DNA from: Mariniphaga sp. | GTDB taxonomy: Bacteria > Bacteroidota > Bacteroidia > Bacteroidales > Prolixibacteraceae | Reading direction: 5' to 3' | DNA: 42,505 nucleotides | Assembly: GCA_024636975.1 (NCBI GenBank) | Contig: JAGXGA010000044.1 | Location: 1-42,505, forward strand | Shown here: one piece after another, positions 17,538 to 27,464 of the stretch | Layout: each line of letters starts with the position of its first letter | Numbering within the stretch: the stretch's first letter is position 1 | Notes under the pieces: generated by a model | Told to the model about the DNA's origin: nothing | What the model saw: the letters and a program-made list of their open reading frames with translations, nothing else | Database searches by the model: none | Position numbers and translations under genes: made by a program

Positions 17538-20500
17538 TTATCTTTTAGAAACTTTAAACCGGCCAAGCAATTCATTGCTGTTTTTGCTGACAACAATCAG
17601 GTAGATACCTGATGGCTGGCCTTCCAGTGAGAGCGTTTCAAAATTACTTTGAACTTTCATGTCGCGAATCATCGATCCGGTTGAACTGTACACCTGAATG
17701 CGGTTTCCTGATTCGATTCCCCTTACATTCAGTTTCCCGGTTGTCGGGTTCGGATAAATTTCAATCTGATTGGCATTTGTCAATTTTGAAGAAACAACCC
17801 GTAGTTGAATGTCATACATCACTTCAATTTTGCCGTCGGCAGAAGTTACTTTCACCATATCGCCTTCAGCAAGAACACCAGATGCTTTTTCATTTCCAGC
17901 GGCATCGACTACTACTACTGTTGCACCCATTGAAGGTGTAATTCTGGCATAGAAATCATCAACAGTGGTTGCATTTGTAGGACCTTCGATACCATAATCA
18001 ACCTGATCAACATTATACACATCAGAAAGCACATATGCAAGATAAGTGACCTCACGGATGTACTGGGTCCTCAACATTCCCAGATGATAAGCTCTTGTAA
18101 CCATTCCATTAGGAGAAGTAACAACCACTTTATCGTCTTCATACAGGGTTCCCTCAGTTCTTTCAAGTCCTGACTTGTCGACCACTTTAACGGTGGCATT
18201 GAACGAAGGTGTGATGTTTGAAAGGAATGTTTGTACGTTTGTCCCACGCGGAACAAAGCTGACAAGGTTATCACTTTGTGTTACAGAATACACATCCGAA
18301 AGGATGAATGCATCTTCTTCAGTAGAGTTGGGTTGAATCTGGTATACAATCCGGGTCACACCATTTTCGGCTACAACGTCTAAATAGGTATCGGAATTTA
18401 CAGTTACATTCACATAGGCTGTATCGAAGTTGAGTTTTTTCAACGATACGTAAGCACCGTTTCCGTCAATAATAGTCATTGAAGCACCTGCAGGGACATC
18501 AATATTGCTAACTACAGTACTCAACTGGGTTCCGTATTCCATGCCTCTTACCACACCTGAACCATCATTTTCATGCTCATCGGCAGCGCTTTTGGGCTGG
18601 GTTGTAATTTCGATGTCATACAAGTTTGAAGTCAGAACGGCATTTGAACTTAGTCCTTCATCAGTAACATCAAGAACATACTGGGAAGTATTGGTGCTGT
18701 CGGCCGATAAAACTACTAAAACATCACTGTTGGTTACAAGATCATCCATGCCGAGTTCAGCTTCACCTGACATAACAGTGAGCGACTGATTTTCGTCAGC
18801 TTTATTCAGATTGGACATGAAGTCTGCAACTGAAGTCCCTGTTACAACACCTCTTATTTCTTCTTCCATGGAATACCCATCGCTCACTTTATAAACCACT
18901 GAGGTAACAGTTGATTTGTAAAAAGTTGGTTCATCCATGAAATGCTGGCCAATGTCATTGCCTATATTAAGAATTTCATAAGGCCAGCCTGCATTACGTG
19001 ACTGCCAGTAAGCCTGATTGGTCCATGTCCATTCTGAATCTTCAGGTGTTGTACCAAAGGAACCTTCAAATTCAGGATTACCTTTATTAATATGTGGTTT
19101 ACGAATCCAGTTAGTAATCATGGCGCCAGGTGTTCCGCCTATTACCCAGTCAGAACCATCTATCATACCAAAGTTTTCAATCAGTTCGAAATCGGCAGGA
19201 TCATTGGCCGGTTTCAGGCCCAGTTTAATGGAGTCATTAAGAATTTTGAACATGTACCAGTTGGAGTTCATCCACTTACGGACTGGTGATCCATCACCAT
19301 TTATTGCTTCACCCCATGGGTTAGTAAGGGTTAATTTACCGGTATGGTTATTGAACTGAACATCCAGTTGTTTAGGAACCGGCCACTCATATGTTGCCGG
19401 CATCCAGTCGAACATAACAAATTCAGTGGTATGAATCGAACCAAGAGTAAATACATCGCCAGGCTGCACAATCGGGTTCACACCTAAATCCTGTTCAAGG
19501 ATGCCGGGTGTAACGGCCCATTGCGATTCTCCTACCCATTTATAACCAGGAACATATTTGTCATACCTGTCGAGCCATTCGTCTTCACCCATTCGCGACT
19601 GGATCACACTTGCAGGATCGGTATTCCATTGCATCGCAATCATATAATTACTCATATCAAGTGGCTGGTTGCCAGGGTTGGCAATTTCTCCAAAACTGTT
19701 GCTCCACTGATCCCAGAATACCATTTCCGAGAGGAAGGGGTCAGCAAAATACGGCTGAACTTTTGAAGGATCTTTTTCCTTGTTCAGTTCAACAGAATAA
19801 GTGTTTGTAACACTGTCATCTTCTGCAGTTACAATAAAAGAAACTGTCCTGTCTTCAAGTGCCCCTGACAAGGAGGTTGCACGCTGAACTTCGACATTGG
19901 CATTCAGATCCTGTGGTTTTGCAATAAAAGCAGGTATACCATCAACATCCAATGGGACTTGTACCCTGTAATTATAGGTGGTTGGATTGAAGTTAGGAAC
20001 GGTATCGCCTATCCATCCAAATATTCCTTTGTAAAATTCCGGTATATCAGGCCATGTAATGCTGGTAAGGTATGCATTGTGGTCTGGTCCGTATGGCTGA
20101 ACCTGCAGGTAATACTCCTTCGCGGTACCATTTTCTGAAGTAACTTTTAAAATATCACCATTTTTAAGGTCAGGACGTTCCATTCCGTCAACAAATACAA
20201 ACTCCCAGGTAGCATTTGAAGGTTTTTCCAGGTACTTTATCAAGCTATCGGTACGAAGCGAACTTGGCAGGCCATGCCATGAACCGGTAATAGTGTCGTT
20301 ACCGTCATCGTGTTTTGTAACCCTTGGCCAGCCTAGGATACCAGCCTGGGTATTGGTTACAATTGCTCCACCTTCCCATATTGAGCCAATATCTTCATGT
20401 GCTATTGGCATTACAGTATTTGCATCGGCAGTAGGTTCAGCTACAACAATTTCAAAACTGTCGGTCTGCAGTTCATTTCCAACAACATGAATAATAAGCC

Positions 20501-21518
20501 GGTCTCCTGTTTTGGCTGCACGGTAAACAGAATCTTCACGGTTGGAGTTGTAAGTATAATTCCAGGCAATACCCGGTTTTTTCTCAAAGTAATTCATAAT
20601 GTCATCGAGCCTGCCTACTCCCCATGGAACGGTTAATGTTTTATTGGCAAAATCGACGTCAATAACATCTGATTCTAAGGTATTTTCATCCAGTACATAC
20701 GGACCATGATTGCCTACTGTCCACCATAAAGTACGCCATGAATTATATCCGGCAGGCCTTTGAATAGGCATCCATTCCGAATCATCCAGCCCAACTCCGC
20801 GGGCATTGGCAAAATCGAGGTTGCCTGTTTTTATACTGTATTTGCGAACAAGTAGAGAATTTCCTGTTGCTCCTGTAACACCGGCCACATCGTATGATTG
20901 TGCAAAGTTTTTGCCGTTATTGTCAAAAACTCCTCCAACCTGGTCAATTGCTGCAGAGTCTCCTTCAGCAAAATGATGCTCAATCATAAAAGCCCCCCGA
21001 CCACCCCAGGTTTCAAATACCCACTGGTAATTGTCGCCATACCTGTCGCTGGTGGTAACACTGTCTTTTACTTCGGGGTATCCACCGCTTTTAGGTTCCT
21101 TAATGTGAACCAAATAATCTGCCAGGTCATAAATCTCTGTTTGATTAGGACGCTGGTTACCCTCAAATCCGTCAACGCGGTTTTTGTACATCGTTGGTCC
21201 AAAATCATACGCTGTTCCAAGTACATACGATTCACCCGGTTCAAGTACAACATCTGGTAACATAAACATGCGGTTTCCTTCAGGTACCCATGGGTCATTC
21301 CATGGATCAATAATTCCTGGATCAGGAATCCACGGTCGCATTAAAACAAACTTGAATTCACTCAGATTAATAGCTGAGTTACCCATGTTCGTCAGTTCAA
21401 CATGAGAGGTGTTCTGCGCATCATACCTCGCCTCTGATATAATCAGGTTGCGATAAGGTTCCTGTGCATACACCATTCCGGTTAAGAATAACAAAAAAAG
21501 TAGAAATCTAAATTTCAT
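17538..21518 (-). CDS. giant secreted T9SS protein with lamin-tail-like domains (copy B)
   Basis: This 1326-residue protein is a full-length paralog of the protein encoded at 6336-10280, with the same module order. After a signal peptide ending VYAQ come a lamin-tail-like block (LIISEARYD...HVELTNMGNSAINLSEF), beta-sandwich segments, a second block (LSEMVFWDQWSNSFGEIANPGN), four related C-terminal repeats and a T9SS type A domain (IEIYPNPTTGK, from about 1250). In the last 75 residues the two copies differ at about 14 positions. Both genes also share AGTACT directly before the ATG and the same terminator core. No enzymatic motif was recognised. It is first in the minus-strand gene series. It may be a surface glycan-binding or structural protein. 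Confidence 0.85.
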   Translation of the reverse strand: MKFRFLLFLLFLTGMVYAQEPYRNLIISEARYDAQNTSHVELTNMGNSAINLSEFKFVLMRPWIPDPGIIDPWNDPWVPEGNRMFMLPDVVLEPGESYVLGTAYDFGPTMYKNRVDGFEGNQRPNQTEIYDLADYLVHIKEPKSGGYPEVKDSVTTSDRYGDNYQWVFETWGGRGAFMIEHHFAEGDSAAIDQVGGVFDNNGKNFAQSYDVAGVTGATGNSLLVRKYSIKTGNLDFANARGVGLDDSEWMPIQRPAGYNSWRTLWWTVGNHGPYVLDENTLESDVIDVDFANKTLTVPWGVGRLDDIMNYFEKKPGIAWNYTYNSNREDSVYRAAKTGDRLIIHVVGNELQTDSFEIVVAEPTADANTVMPIAHEDIGSIWEGGAIVTNTQAGILGWPRVTKHDDGNDTITGSWHGLPSSLRTDSLIKYLEKPSNATWEFVFVDGMERPDLKNGDILKVTSENGTAKEYYLQVQPYGPDHNAYLTSITWPDIPEFYKGIFGWIGDTVPNFNPTTYNYRVQVPLDVDGIPAFIAKPQDLNANVEVQRATSLSGALEDRTVSFIVTAEDDSVTNTYSVELNKEKDPSKVQPYFADPFLSEMVFWDQWSNSFGEIANPGNQPLDMSNYMIAMQWNTDPASVIQSRMGEDEWLDRYDKYVPGYKWVGESQWAVTPGILEQDLGVNPIVQPGDVFTLGSIHTTEFVMFDWMPATYEWPVPKQLDVQFNNHTGKLTLTNPWGEAINGDGSPVRKWMNSNWYMFKILNDSIKLGLKPANDPADFELIENFGMIDGSDWVIGGTPGAMITNWIRKPHINKGNPEFEGSFGTTPEDSEWTWTNQAYWQSRNAGWPYEILNIGNDIGQHFMDEPTFYKSTVTSVVYKVSDGYSMEEEIRGVVTGTSVADFMSNLNKADENQSLTVMSGEAELGMDDLVTNSDVLVVLSADSTNTSQYVLDVTDEGLSSNAVLTSNLYDIEITTQPKSAADEHENDGSGVVRGMEYGTQLSTVVSNIDVPAGASMTIIDGNGAYVSLKKLNFDTAYVNVTVNSDTYLDVVAENGVTRIVYQIQPNSTEEDAFILSDVYSVTQSDNLVSFVPRGTNVQTFLSNITPSFNATVKVVDKSGLERTEGTLYEDDKVVVTSPNGMVTRAYHLGMLRTQYIREVTYLAYVLSDVYNVDQVDYGIEGPTNATTVDDFYARITPSMGATVVVVDAAGNEKASGVLAEGDMVKVTSADGKIEVMYDIQLRVVSSKLTNANQIEIYPNPTTGKLNVRGIESGNRIQVYSSTGSMIRDMKVQSNFETLSLEGQPSGIYLIVVSKNSNELLGRFKVSKR

Positions 21519-21725
21519 AGTACTAAAGTTTAAATGTTAAATTTCAATTATCATATCTAAACAAATATGGTAAAAATTTGTGAAATATATATGAAATACT
21601 ATGAAGTAATTATGTAATATATCCTTCATTGATACTACAAATATTACAAATGATGGTGCTGAAAGTGCATTATTGTAAGTGAAAATTGTATTTAACTTTT
21701 TGTTTAGTTGAATGTTAGCCTGAAT

Positions 21726-21854
21726 GTGAAAAAAATATATGAAGGTATTATTATTTTTGGTTTTTACCTGTTATTTTGCTATTGCACGGAAAATCATACA
21801 AATTTGGTGAAGGAATATATCAGACAGTATAATTTTATCTGCCTGCCTTTTTAG
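21726..21854 (+). CDS. marginal small ORF, lipoprotein-like
   Basis: A GTG-started frame of 42 codons ends in TAG at 21852-21854. Its beginning, KKIYEGIIIFGFYLLFCYC, looks like a short export signal with a Cys near residue 18-20, followed by a hydrophilic stretch and LVKEYIRQYNF. It may be a tiny lipoprotein, the decayed 5' end of a longer gene, or chance. No homolog is recognised. Confidence 0.2.
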   Translation: MKKIYEGIIIFGFYLLFCYCTENHTNLVKEYIRQYNFICLPF

Positions 21855-21940
21855 CAGTTATCAATAATAGGAATTCCAATAGAGTCGCGGTTTAAGCACC
21901 CAATAGGAAACCCAAAAAAGAACTTATTTTTAAATAATTT

Positions 21941-21984
21941 TTGTATTCTTTTTCGGGTTAAGCCCTTACATTTGATTACATTTG
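21941..21984 (+). promoter_or_regulatory. secA promoter with tandem -7 boxes
   Basis: TACATTTG occurs twice, 10 bp apart (21967-21974 and 21977-21984), and both copies match TAnnTTTG. A TTG at 21941-21943 lies 23 bp before the first box, within the spacing reported for Bacteroidota sigma factors. The secA ATG follows at 22011, giving a short leader. Confidence 0.55.
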
Positions 21985-22010
21985 CACCTGTTTTTATAAA
22001 ATGATAAACG

Positions 22011-25000
22011 ATGGCATTTGTAACAAAAATATTAGGAAAAATACTCGGTAGTAAATCGGAAAGGGATATTAAGGAAACCTCCCCGCTTGTTGAACTGATA
22101 AAGCAGGAATACAAACGACTGATAAACCTGTCAAATGACGAATTACGTGATGAAACCGATAAGCTTCGGGCAATTATAAAAGAGCGGATTAAGCCTGAAG
22201 AGGACCGGATTGAGGAACTGAAGGACAATGCAGAAGAAGCTGAAATTCAGGACAGTGAAAAAATATATGAAGAAATAGATAAGTTGGAAGAGGTTGTCCT
22301 TGAAAAACTTGAAGCTGTACTAAATGAAATACTACCTCTTTCTTTTGCTGTTGTAAAAGATACTGCCCGTCGCTTTTTTGAAAATGAGACATTGGAAGTT
22401 ACTGCCCGCCAATACGACCGTGATCTGGCTTCCACACGCGCAAGCATTTCTATCAGTAATGATAAAGCATTTTGGAAAAACAGGTGGATAGCCGGGGGAA
22501 GTGAAATAATCTGGGATATGGTGCATTATGATGTACAGCTTATAGGAGGCTTAGTTCTTCACCAGGGAAAGATTGCAGAAATGGCCACTGGTGAAGGGAA
22601 AACACTTGCAGCTACTTTACCTGTATTTTTAAATGCACTGGCCGGCAGGGGAGTGCACCTGGTAACCGTAAACGATTACTTGTCGAAACGTGATGCCGAA
22701 TGGATGGGACCAATTTTTGAATTCCACGGACTTTCCGTTGATTGCATCGATAAGCACCAGCCTAACTCGGAGGCACGCCGTAAGGCATACAATGCAGATA
22801 TCACCTACGGAACCAACAACGAATTTGGCTTTGACTATCTGCGTGACAATATGTCGATTAATCCCGAAGATCTTGTTCAGCGAAAACATCATTATGCCAT
22901 TGTGGATGAGGTGGACTCCGTGCTCATTGACGACGCGCGTACTCCGCTTATTATTTCCGGACCGGTTCCTAAAGGTGACCATCAACAGTTTGAAGAACTG
23001 AAAAGCTACGTGGAAAAAATACATAAGGCTCAGCGTGATGAGGTGAACCGTATTTTTATTGAAGCAAAGCGGTTGCTTTCAAAGGAAAACATGACTGACG
23101 ATGAACGCAAAGAGGGTGGTTTATTGCTGCTCAGGGCGCATAAAGGGCTGCCGAAGAATAAGTCAATCATAAAGTTCCTGAGCGAAGAAGGTATGAGAAA
23201 CCTTATGACAAAAACGGAGAATCACTATATGCAGGATAACAATAAAAACATGCATGTTGTTACTGATCCGTTATACTTTGTCATTGAAGAAAAACAAAAT
23301 TCGGTTGAACTTACCGATAAGGGCATTGATTTGATTTCAGAGGGTTTCGATGATTCTGAATTTTTTGTATTGCCTGATATGGGCGCCGTAATAGCTGAGC
23401 TTGAAAACGCAGGACTTTCTCCTGATGAGCTTCAGGAAAAGAAAGACAGCCTGCTCCAGGATTATGCTGTGAAATCGGAGCGGGTTCATACAATTAATCA
23501 GCTTTTAAAAGCATATACCATGTTTGAAAAAGACGTGGAATATGTGGTTATGGACAATAAGGTCAAAATTGTGGATGAACAAACCGGCCGCATTATGGAA
23601 GGGCGACGGTATTCCGATGGATTGCACCAGGCCATAGAAGCGAAAGAACGAGTGAAAGTAGAGGCGGCTACCCAGACTTTTGCAACCATTACGCTTCAGA
23701 ATTATTTCCGGATGTATCACAAACTTGCCGGTATGACAGGGACGGCAGAAACCGAAGCAGGGGAATTCTGGGATATATATAAACTGGAGGTTGTGGTTAT
23801 TCCTACCAATAAACCAATAGTGCGCGACGACCGCGAAGACTTTGTTTTTAAAACGAAAAGAGAAAAGTACAATTCGGTAATTGATGAAATTGTAGAACTC
23901 AATACGAAAGGGAGGCCGGTTCTGGTAGGAACCACATCGGTGGAGATTTCTGAATTGTTAAGCCGCATGCTTAAGATGAAAGGAATAAAACACAACGTAC
24001 TTAATGCAAAAATGCATGCCCGCGAAGCAGAAATTGTTGCCGAAGCAGGTCGTTCCGGAGGGGTTACAATTGCAACAAACATGGCAGGCCGCGGAACCGA
24101 CATCAAGTTGGCTCCTGAAGTAAAGAAAGCAGGTGGGTTAGCCATTATAGGTACCGAACGTCACGATTCCAGACGTGTCGACCGCCAGTTGAGGGGACGC
24201 GCAGGAAGGCAGGGTGATCCCGGTTCATCCCAGTTCTATGTATCACTGGAAGATGACCTGATGCGCCTGTTTGGCTCTGACCGGATATCCGGCATCATGG
24301 ACAAACTCGGATTGAAAGAAGGAGAGGTTATACAGCATTCAATGATTTCTAAATCAATTGAACGTGCTCAGCGGAAGGTTGAGGAAAACAACTTTGGAAT
24401 CAGGAAACGGTTGCTGGAATACGATGATGTGATGAATTCACAGCGTGAGGTCATTTATAAAAAAAGGAAACATGCCCTGTTTGGTGAAAGGCTTGAGGTG
24501 GATTTGCTGAACATGATGTACGATTCAGTTGAGAATCTTGTGAATGAATACCATGGAACCGATCAGTTTGAAGATTTCAATATGGAATTGATGCGCCTTC
24601 TGTCGATGGAATCGCCTGTGCCTGAAGAAGATTTCAAAAAGCTGATGCCCGGGGAAATTTCTGAAAAGATTTACGATAAAATGATTGATGGGTATAAGCG
24701 GAAGGTGGAAACCATTTCGAAACAGGCATACCCTGTAATAAAGAATGTTTACGAAACTAAGTCTCAGGTCTATAAAAACATTGTGGTTCCCATTTCCGAT
24801 GGAAAACGGGTTTTTCAAATAGTTTGTAATCTCGAAAATGCCTATCTGAATAAAGGGAAGGAACTGGTAAAATCGTACCAGAAACAAATTGTTTTGAATA
24901 CCATCGATAACTCCTGGAAAGAACAGTTGCGCGAAATGGATGACCTGAAACAATCGGTACAGAATGCCACTTATGAGCAGAAAGATCCGCTGCTGATATA

Positions 25001-25328
25001 TAAGTTCGAATCATTCAACCTGTTTAAGGTGATGATAGTAAAGGTGAATAAAGATGTGGTAGGCACCTTGATGAAGGGGCATATACCTATTCAGAGTTCT
25101 GAACAGGTGCGACAGGCAGAAGAAAGAAAAAGGACCGATATGAGCAAGTATAAAACTCAGAAATCGGATTTGCCCGGTGTTGATAATCCCATGCAGGGGG
25201 CCAATACACAGACTTCAGAAAGATCAAGGCCTCAGCCGGTAAAGGTAGAAAAGAAAGTAGGACGAAATGATCCCTGCCCATGCGGTAGTGGCAAGAAATA
25301 CAAACAGTGCCATGGCAGGGGAGCATAA
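22011..25328 (+). CDS. secA: protein translocase ATPase SecA
   Basis: The 1105-residue protein is the ATP-driven motor that pushes preproteins through SecYEG. Walker A is ATGEGKT (near residues 191-197). Other landmarks are [34 protein letters not shown], the Walker B/DEAD-like [20 protein letters not shown] (near 297), MTGTA, the helicase motif [12 protein letters not shown], and [14 protein letters not shown]. The C-terminus has the zinc-binding SecB-type motif [13 protein letters not shown]. It is longer than E. coli SecA (901 residues), as is usual in Bacteroidota. The start is supported by the upstream promoter. lgt follows after 51 bp. Confidence 0.98.
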   Translation: MAFVTKILGKILGSKSERDIKETSPLVELIKQEYKRLINLSNDELRDETDKLRAIIKERIKPEEDRIEELKDNAEEAEIQDSEKIYEEIDKLEEVVLEKLEAVLNEILPLSFAVVKDTARRFFENETLEVTARQYDRDLASTRASISISNDKAFWKNRWIAGGSEIIWDMVHYDVQLIGGLVLHQGKIAEMATGEGKTLAATLPVFLNALAGRGVHLVTVNDYLSKRDAEWMGPIFEFHGLSVDCIDKHQPNSEARRKAYNADITYGTNNEFGFDYLRDNMSINPEDLVQRKHHYAIVDEVDSVLIDDARTPLIISGPVPKGDHQQFEELKSYVEKIHKAQRDEVNRIFIEAKRLLSKENMTDDERKEGGLLLLRAHKGLPKNKSIIKFLSEEGMRNLMTKTENHYMQDNNKNMHVVTDPLYFVIEEKQNSVELTDKGIDLISEGFDDSEFFVLPDMGAVIAELENAGLSPDELQEKKDSLLQDYAVKSERVHTINQLLKAYTMFEKDVEYVVMDNKVKIVDEQTGRIMEGRRYSDGLHQAIEAKERVKVEAATQTFATITLQNYFRMYHKLAGMTGTAETEAGEFWDIYKLEVVVIPTNKPIVRDDREDFVFKTKREKYNSVIDEIVELNTKGRPVLVGTTSVEISELLSRMLKMKGIKHNVLNAKMHAREAEIVAEAGRSGGVTIATNMAGRGTDIKLAPEVKKAGGLAIIGTERHDSRRVDRQLRGRAGRQGDPGSSQFYVSLEDDLMRLFGSDRISGIMDKLGLKEGEVIQHSMISKSIERAQRKVEENNFGIRKRLLEYDDVMNSQREVIYKKRKHALFGERLEVDLLNMMYDSVENLVNEYHGTDQFEDFNMELMRLLSMESPVPEEDFKKLMPGEISEKIYDKMIDGYKRKVETISKQAYPVIKNVYETKSQVYKNIVVPISDGKRVFQIVCNLENAYLNKGKELVKSYQKQIVLNTIDNSWKEQLREMDDLKQSVQNATYEQKDPLLIYKFESFNLFKVMIVKVNKDVVGTLMKGHIPIQSSEQVRQAEERKRTDMSKYKTQKSDLPGVDNPMQGANTQTSERSRPQPVKVEKKVGRNDPCPCGSGKKYKQCHGRGA

Positions 25329-25379
25329 TCCCTGTTTTAGCTGATCTTATGGTATACGAATTTTAAAAAATAAACCGAA

Positions 25380-26198
25380 ATGATAAATTTTCTGAGTTAC
25401 ATCCGGTGGAATGTAAGCCCCGAAATTTTTAACCTTGGCCCTCTTTCTGTACGTTGGTACGGTTTGCTTTTTGCTTCAGGTTTTCTTATAGCATATTACA
25501 TCGGAGAAAAAATGTTCCGATCGGAAAATGTACCGCAAAAATGGATCGATTCACTGTTCTTTTACATTATAATTGCCACCATTCTTGGGGCCAGGCTTGG
25601 ACATGTTTTCTTTTACGGATGGGACTACTATTCCCAAAATCCGGGTGAAATCCTGAAGGTGTGGCACGGCGGTCTGGCCAGCCATGGCGGGGCTGCGGGT
25701 ATTTTTATAGCGCTGCTAATTTATTCGAGGAACGTCACTAAAAGAAATGTGTTCTGGACCATCGACCGGGTTGTTGTGCCAACTGCACTGGTCTCAGCAT
25801 TCATCCGACTAGGTAACCTTATGAATTCAGAAATCTATGGAAATGAAACATCACTCCCATGGGGATTTATTTTTGTCCGCAATAATGAGATGGTGCCTAA
25901 ACATCCAACACAGATTTATGAAGCGCTTGCTTATCTCCTGACCTTTGGATTACTGATGTACCTCTATTGGCGTACCCGCGCCAGGTATAAACAGGGGTTG
26001 CTCACAGGTGTACTGTTTATTTGTGTCTTTACTGCACGTTTTTTAATCGAATTTATCAAAGAAGATCAGGAAGCATTTGAAGCAACCATGGCCCTGAATA
26101 TGGGACAATGGCTGAGTATACCTTTTGTTTTAGCAGGAATATATTTAGTGGTAAACGCAATAAAACAACCGGAAAAGCATTATAAGAATAAAGGTTGA
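25380..26198 (+). CDS. lgt: phosphatidylglycerol-prolipoprotein diacylglyceryl transferase
   Basis: The 272-residue polytopic inner-membrane enzyme transfers diacylglycerol from phosphatidylglycerol to the lipobox cysteine of prolipoproteins. Diagnostic segments are GPLSVRWYGLLFASGF at the N-terminus, VWHGGLASHGGAAG in the middle, the Lgt signature region IRLGNLMNSEIYG with its conserved Arg, and KHPTQIYEAL. About seven hydrophobic segments can be counted. The start is ATG at 25380, 51 bp after secA. The next gene, itself a lipoprotein, starts 9 bp after the stop, suggesting an operon. Confidence 0.97.
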   Translation: MINFLSYIRWNVSPEIFNLGPLSVRWYGLLFASGFLIAYYIGEKMFRSENVPQKWIDSLFFYIIIATILGARLGHVFFYGWDYYSQNPGEILKVWHGGLASHGGAAGIFIALLIYSRNVTKRNVFWTIDRVVVPTALVSAFIRLGNLMNSEIYGNETSLPWGFIFVRNNEMVPKHPTQIYEALAYLLTFGLLMYLYWRTRARYKQGLLTGVLFICVFTARFLIEFIKEDQEAFEATMALNMGQWLSIPFVLAGIYLVVNAIKQPEKHYKNKG

Positions 26199-26207
26199 TT
26201 TTATTTA

Positions 26208-27377
26208 ATGAGCTATTATCCTCATATAAGGCAAAAGCTTCTCTATATACTCTTTTTATCATTCTTTTTTTCATGTAGCAGGAATGAAAACTCCGGTTCA
26301 TATTATTATACTGCTGATTTCGAACCGTCGGCATCAACTTGTTTCATATGGACAACTGATTTTTATGAGATCATTCCACAAGTGGCCGGCTTAATCTCCC
26401 AAAAAGATAATGTCACGTTATTTATTGATGAAAATGAAAGTGTAAACAGCATTCAACAGGTTCTTGGAAAATACAATGGCAATCTGACGAACATCAGAAT
26501 TGTACAGGTAAAAGATAATCCGCAAAATGCCTGGCTAAGAGATTTTGGTCCTGCTTACTTAAAAAACGAAAGAGGTGAAAAGAAAATCGTAAGCTTCAAT
26601 TACTTTGGAAAAAATATGTCGTTTAACCACCAATTAGCTGCCAAATTAAATATACCGCTTATAGAAAGCCCATTAAATAGCTCAGGCGGAGCCAGGGAGG
26701 TAAATGGTAAAGGAACTCTGATTCTTTGTAAAGCACATGAACTGAGTGTAAATAAATCAAACAGGCCGGAGGAAATTGAAAAGGCATACATCAACGCTTT
26801 GAATCTTAAAAAGGTAATCTGGTTAAATGAAGGAATCCCACAGGATGACAGCGAACTTGACGGACCTTTATTTGAACAGATATATCCCAATGGTGTAAAA
26901 GGGCATGTTGATGAGTTTTGCCGTTTTGTTGACGATAAAACTGTAATTATTAGCAGTGTGACTGAACGTGAAGCAAAAACGCATCCTATATTGGCTGAGG
27001 CAAAAAAACGGTTGGATGAGAATTATGAAATTCTGATTAATTCCATTGATCAGGATGGAAATAAGTTGAAAGTGATTCAGGTGCCTTTTGCTCCTCTTCT
27101 TGTTTTTGAACGTCCTGAAGGAGTGAATGCTTCAAAATACATGACATTGGTTACCAGCTACATGAACTTTATTGTTACCAACTCGCTGGTTATTTTGCCT
27201 TCATATGTTTCAAGTGCAAAAGAACTTAACAGGAATGAAGTTACTGCTAAAGAGGAAATAGTAGTAGATATTTTTAAAAGAGTATTTCCTTCAAAAGAAA
27301 TTATTAGATTTCCTGCTGAAGATCTGAACCGGTTTAGCGGCGGTTTTCATTGCATTAGTATAAATGAACCTCTTTAA
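26208..27377 (+). CDS. lipoprotein of the agmatine deiminase/PAD-porph family (1)
   Basis: The 389-residue protein has an N-terminal hydrophobic segment with lipobox FFFSC, so it is likely lipid-anchored in the envelope. The remainder is the pentein-fold arginine-modifying domain (agmatine deiminase/P. gingivalis-type PAD, PF04371). The expected catalytic set is present: RDFGP (Arg111-Pro115), GHVDEF (His233, Asp235), and Cys382 in GGFHC. GGAREVNGKG supports the family. The known reactions are hydrolysis of agmatine or of peptidyl-arginine guanidino groups, and the substrate here is unknown. Most agmatine deiminases are cytoplasmic and lack a signal, so the lipobox favours an extracytoplasmic substrate. 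It starts 9 bp after lgt and is followed by a tandem paralog. Confidence 0.88.
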   Translation: MSYYPHIRQKLLYILFLSFFFSCSRNENSGSYYYTADFEPSASTCFIWTTDFYEIIPQVAGLISQKDNVTLFIDENESVNSIQQVLGKYNGNLTNIRIVQVKDNPQNAWLRDFGPAYLKNERGEKKIVSFNYFGKNMSFNHQLAAKLNIPLIESPLNSSGGAREVNGKGTLILCKAHELSVNKSNRPEEIEKAYINALNLKKVIWLNEGIPQDDSELDGPLFEQIYPNGVKGHVDEFCRFVDDKTVIISSVTEREAKTHPILAEAKKRLDENYEILINSIDQDGNKLKVIQVPFAPLLVFERPEGVNASKYMTLVTSYMNFIVTNSLVILPSYVSSAKELNRNEVTAKEEIVVDIFKRVFPSKEIIRFPAEDLNRFSGGFHCISINEPL

Positions 27378-27464
27378 CAGGATGGACCTTAATCATTAAT
27401 TAGACTATAAGCAATGGTAGGTTTTCATAAATAAAGGTTTTATTTGTTTAATAAAGATATTACA

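Larger units (their letters stand above)
21519..22010. other. 492-bp divergent intergenic region
   Basis: The region lies between the giant gene (minus) and secA (plus) and is AT-rich. It contains a marginal 42-codon ORF at 21726-21854 and the secA promoter boxes near 21941-21984. No exact TAnnTTTG box for the minus-strand gene was found, and no structured RNA was recognised. Confidence 0.6.

Noticed and set aside
24525-24953. Long minus-strand frames inside secA
   Set aside because: secA is unmistakable and intact on plus. These are antisense frames.
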